Positions 28,972 to 29,870 of a stretch of 29,870 nt of DNA are shown one piece after another. Within the stretch, counting starts at the first letter, position 1. Each line of letters starts with the position of its first letter. The DNA comes from Saprolegnia diclina VS20 (taxonomy: Eukaryota > Oomycota > Saprolegniomycetes > Saprolegniales > Saprolegniaceae): the NCBI RefSeq assembly GCF_000281045.1, contig NW_008246078.1, forward strand, positions 748,807-778,676, given 5' to 3'. Under the pieces are notes generated by a model. It searched no databases. It saw nothing but the letters and a program-made list of their open reading frames with translations, and was not told the DNA's origin. The translations under genes and the position numbers were made by a program.

Positions 28972-29692
28972 ATGAAGCGGTCGGTGTGGATCTCGATCGC
29001 GCTGCTGCTGGTCGTACTGGCGTCGTCGCTCGTGTGGCCCGCGGCGGCATGGCTCAACTCGAAAGACATTGACTACGAGGCGGTCGAGAAGGCGTGGGAG
29101 ACTGGCGACATGGACGAAGAGCTCAAGCCCGAGGTCGACTTGATGCACAAGCGTCGGCAGACCGAAGAACGGTACGTCGTTGCACGCATCGAGTCGTCTT
29201 GACGCAGCGCAGGCAAAAGCGACCAAATTTCGTGGGCGACGTTGGCATTCCGCAGACGATGCTCATTCTCTTCAAGGACTCGGCGCTGCCCGACTTTGTG
29301 CGTTTGTATCCCGAAATTCCCGACCCGACGCATGCGATTGCCGAAATGTGGAAATCGGTACGTTCATTCTTGGCGATTGCAACGGATCTCATATGAAGTG
29401 GTAGATGCTCTTTAACGGCGGCATTGAAGCCGAGTTCTTTGAGCTCAATGAAGCACCCGATAAGCTCCTCGTAAAGGTGCAGCGTGGTTGGCTTGCCGAA
29501 GACTTGGTCGACTTTCTCGTCAACCAAGAGCAAGTGAAGGAAGTGCTTTGGGACTACGAGACGTACTATCCTCCGGGCACGGACGAAGCGGCGATGGAGA
29601 AGGAGAAGGAGCGGCTTCGCCAAGAAGCCATCGCGAAAGAAAAGCTCAAGCAGAAGAAGAAGAAGAAGAAGGCCGCCAAGACCGAGTTGTGA
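28972..29692 (+). CDS. MESD-type ER chaperone
   Basis: Three exons: 28972-29171, 29213-29357, 29405-29692 (633 nt, 210 residues; human MESD about 234), introns 41 and 47 nt. Signal peptide about 1-26, then an acidic N-terminal region (KDIDYEAVEKAWETGDMDEE) like the start of animal MESD. The core domain has VGDVGIPQTMLILFKD, EMWKSMLFNGGIEAEFFEL, DKLLVKVQRGWLAEDLVDFLV and VLWDYETYYPPG, followed by a Lys-rich coiled-coil tail. It ends KTEL, a KDEL-like retrieval signal (the animal protein ends REDL). In animals MESD folds the beta-propeller/EGF modules of LRP-type receptors in the ER; the clients here are unknown. Frames join exactly at both introns, the first acceptor being CAG, the only non-TAG acceptor I found. 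Confidence 0.88.
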
Positions 29693-29870
29693 GGCGCTCG
29701 AGACAGTGCGTTCCACGACAACGATTCCGATGATGATGATGTACGCGTTCTTCTAAGCTCAATGTTATCGATTTTTTAACATCAATTTTTCTCGTTCACC
29801 CTCCCGCGCTCGCTGGCCTATTGTACACCATCTCGTTTTGCAGCCGAAGTGGACGACAGTGGCAAAACAC
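29693..29870. other. 3' flank of the MESD-like gene to window end
   Basis: Contains an acidic-looking open stretch with repeated GAT codons, a possible donor GTACGC near 29741, an AT-rich patch (29765-29795) and a possible TTTTGCAG acceptor near 29836-29843. This could be alternative splicing of the MESD-like gene or the edge of another gene; too little is visible to decide. Confidence 0.35.

Overview
This is nuclear DNA from a eukaryote, most likely an oomycete of the Saprolegniales (Aphanomyces/Saprolegnia/Achlya type). Four things point there. Coding is GC3-rich and gene-dense. The introns are tiny: I placed 33, all 41-63 nt. Several starts are preceded by the oomycete core promoter (initiator YTCANTYY followed by a CAWTTTNYY flanking element). 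Two paralogues look like the large oomycete family labelled M96 mating-specific in Phytophthora annotations. The lineage call is inference from these traits; no database was searched. Exon borders were read by hand from reading frame, GT..AG signals and remembered family alignments.

Layout. 1-2890: three paralogous multi-pass membrane proteins resembling FAR-17a/AIG1 (+, +, -), the first cut by the window edge, with a CTAT microsatellite between the second and third. 4350-6761 (-): COG6, a Golgi tethering subunit, in 12 exons. 8016-9299 (+): secreted papain-like protease with a C-terminal Cys-rich module. 10006-10296 (+): orphan 96-residue protein. 11894-12993 (-) and 15610-16725 (-): two M96/START-like paralogues either side of a 2.6 kb gene-poor stretch. 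17524-18856 (-): COQ2 of ubiquinone synthesis. 19368-21250 (+): a six-exon protein of unknown function with a PH-like start and a terminal C2HC zinc-finger motif. 21319-22812 (-): POLD2, the DNA polymerase delta small subunit. 23396-23602 (-): a doubtful small ORF. 23677-24153 (+): NDUFB9 of complex I. 24934-25449 (-): a 3CxxC zinc-binding protein. 25926-26090 (+) and 26700-26873 (-): two very small proteins that resemble each other at both ends. 27023-27695 (-) and 27935-28612 (-): tandem IAH1-like GDSL esterases. 28972-29692 (+): a MESD-type ER chaperone.

Most genes are unrelated housekeeping functions (Golgi traffic, replication, ubiquinone and complex I, ER folding), and nothing suggests a single operating pathway or a mobile island. 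Local structure comes from recent duplication: AIG1-like triplet, M96-like pair, GDSL pair and the small-protein pair. I recognised no rRNA, tRNA, CRISPR, retroelement, virus-derived element or DNA transposon.

The best candidates for something undescribed are the convergent small-protein pair at 25.9-26.9 kb and the PH-like/zinc-finger protein at 19.4-21.3 kb.
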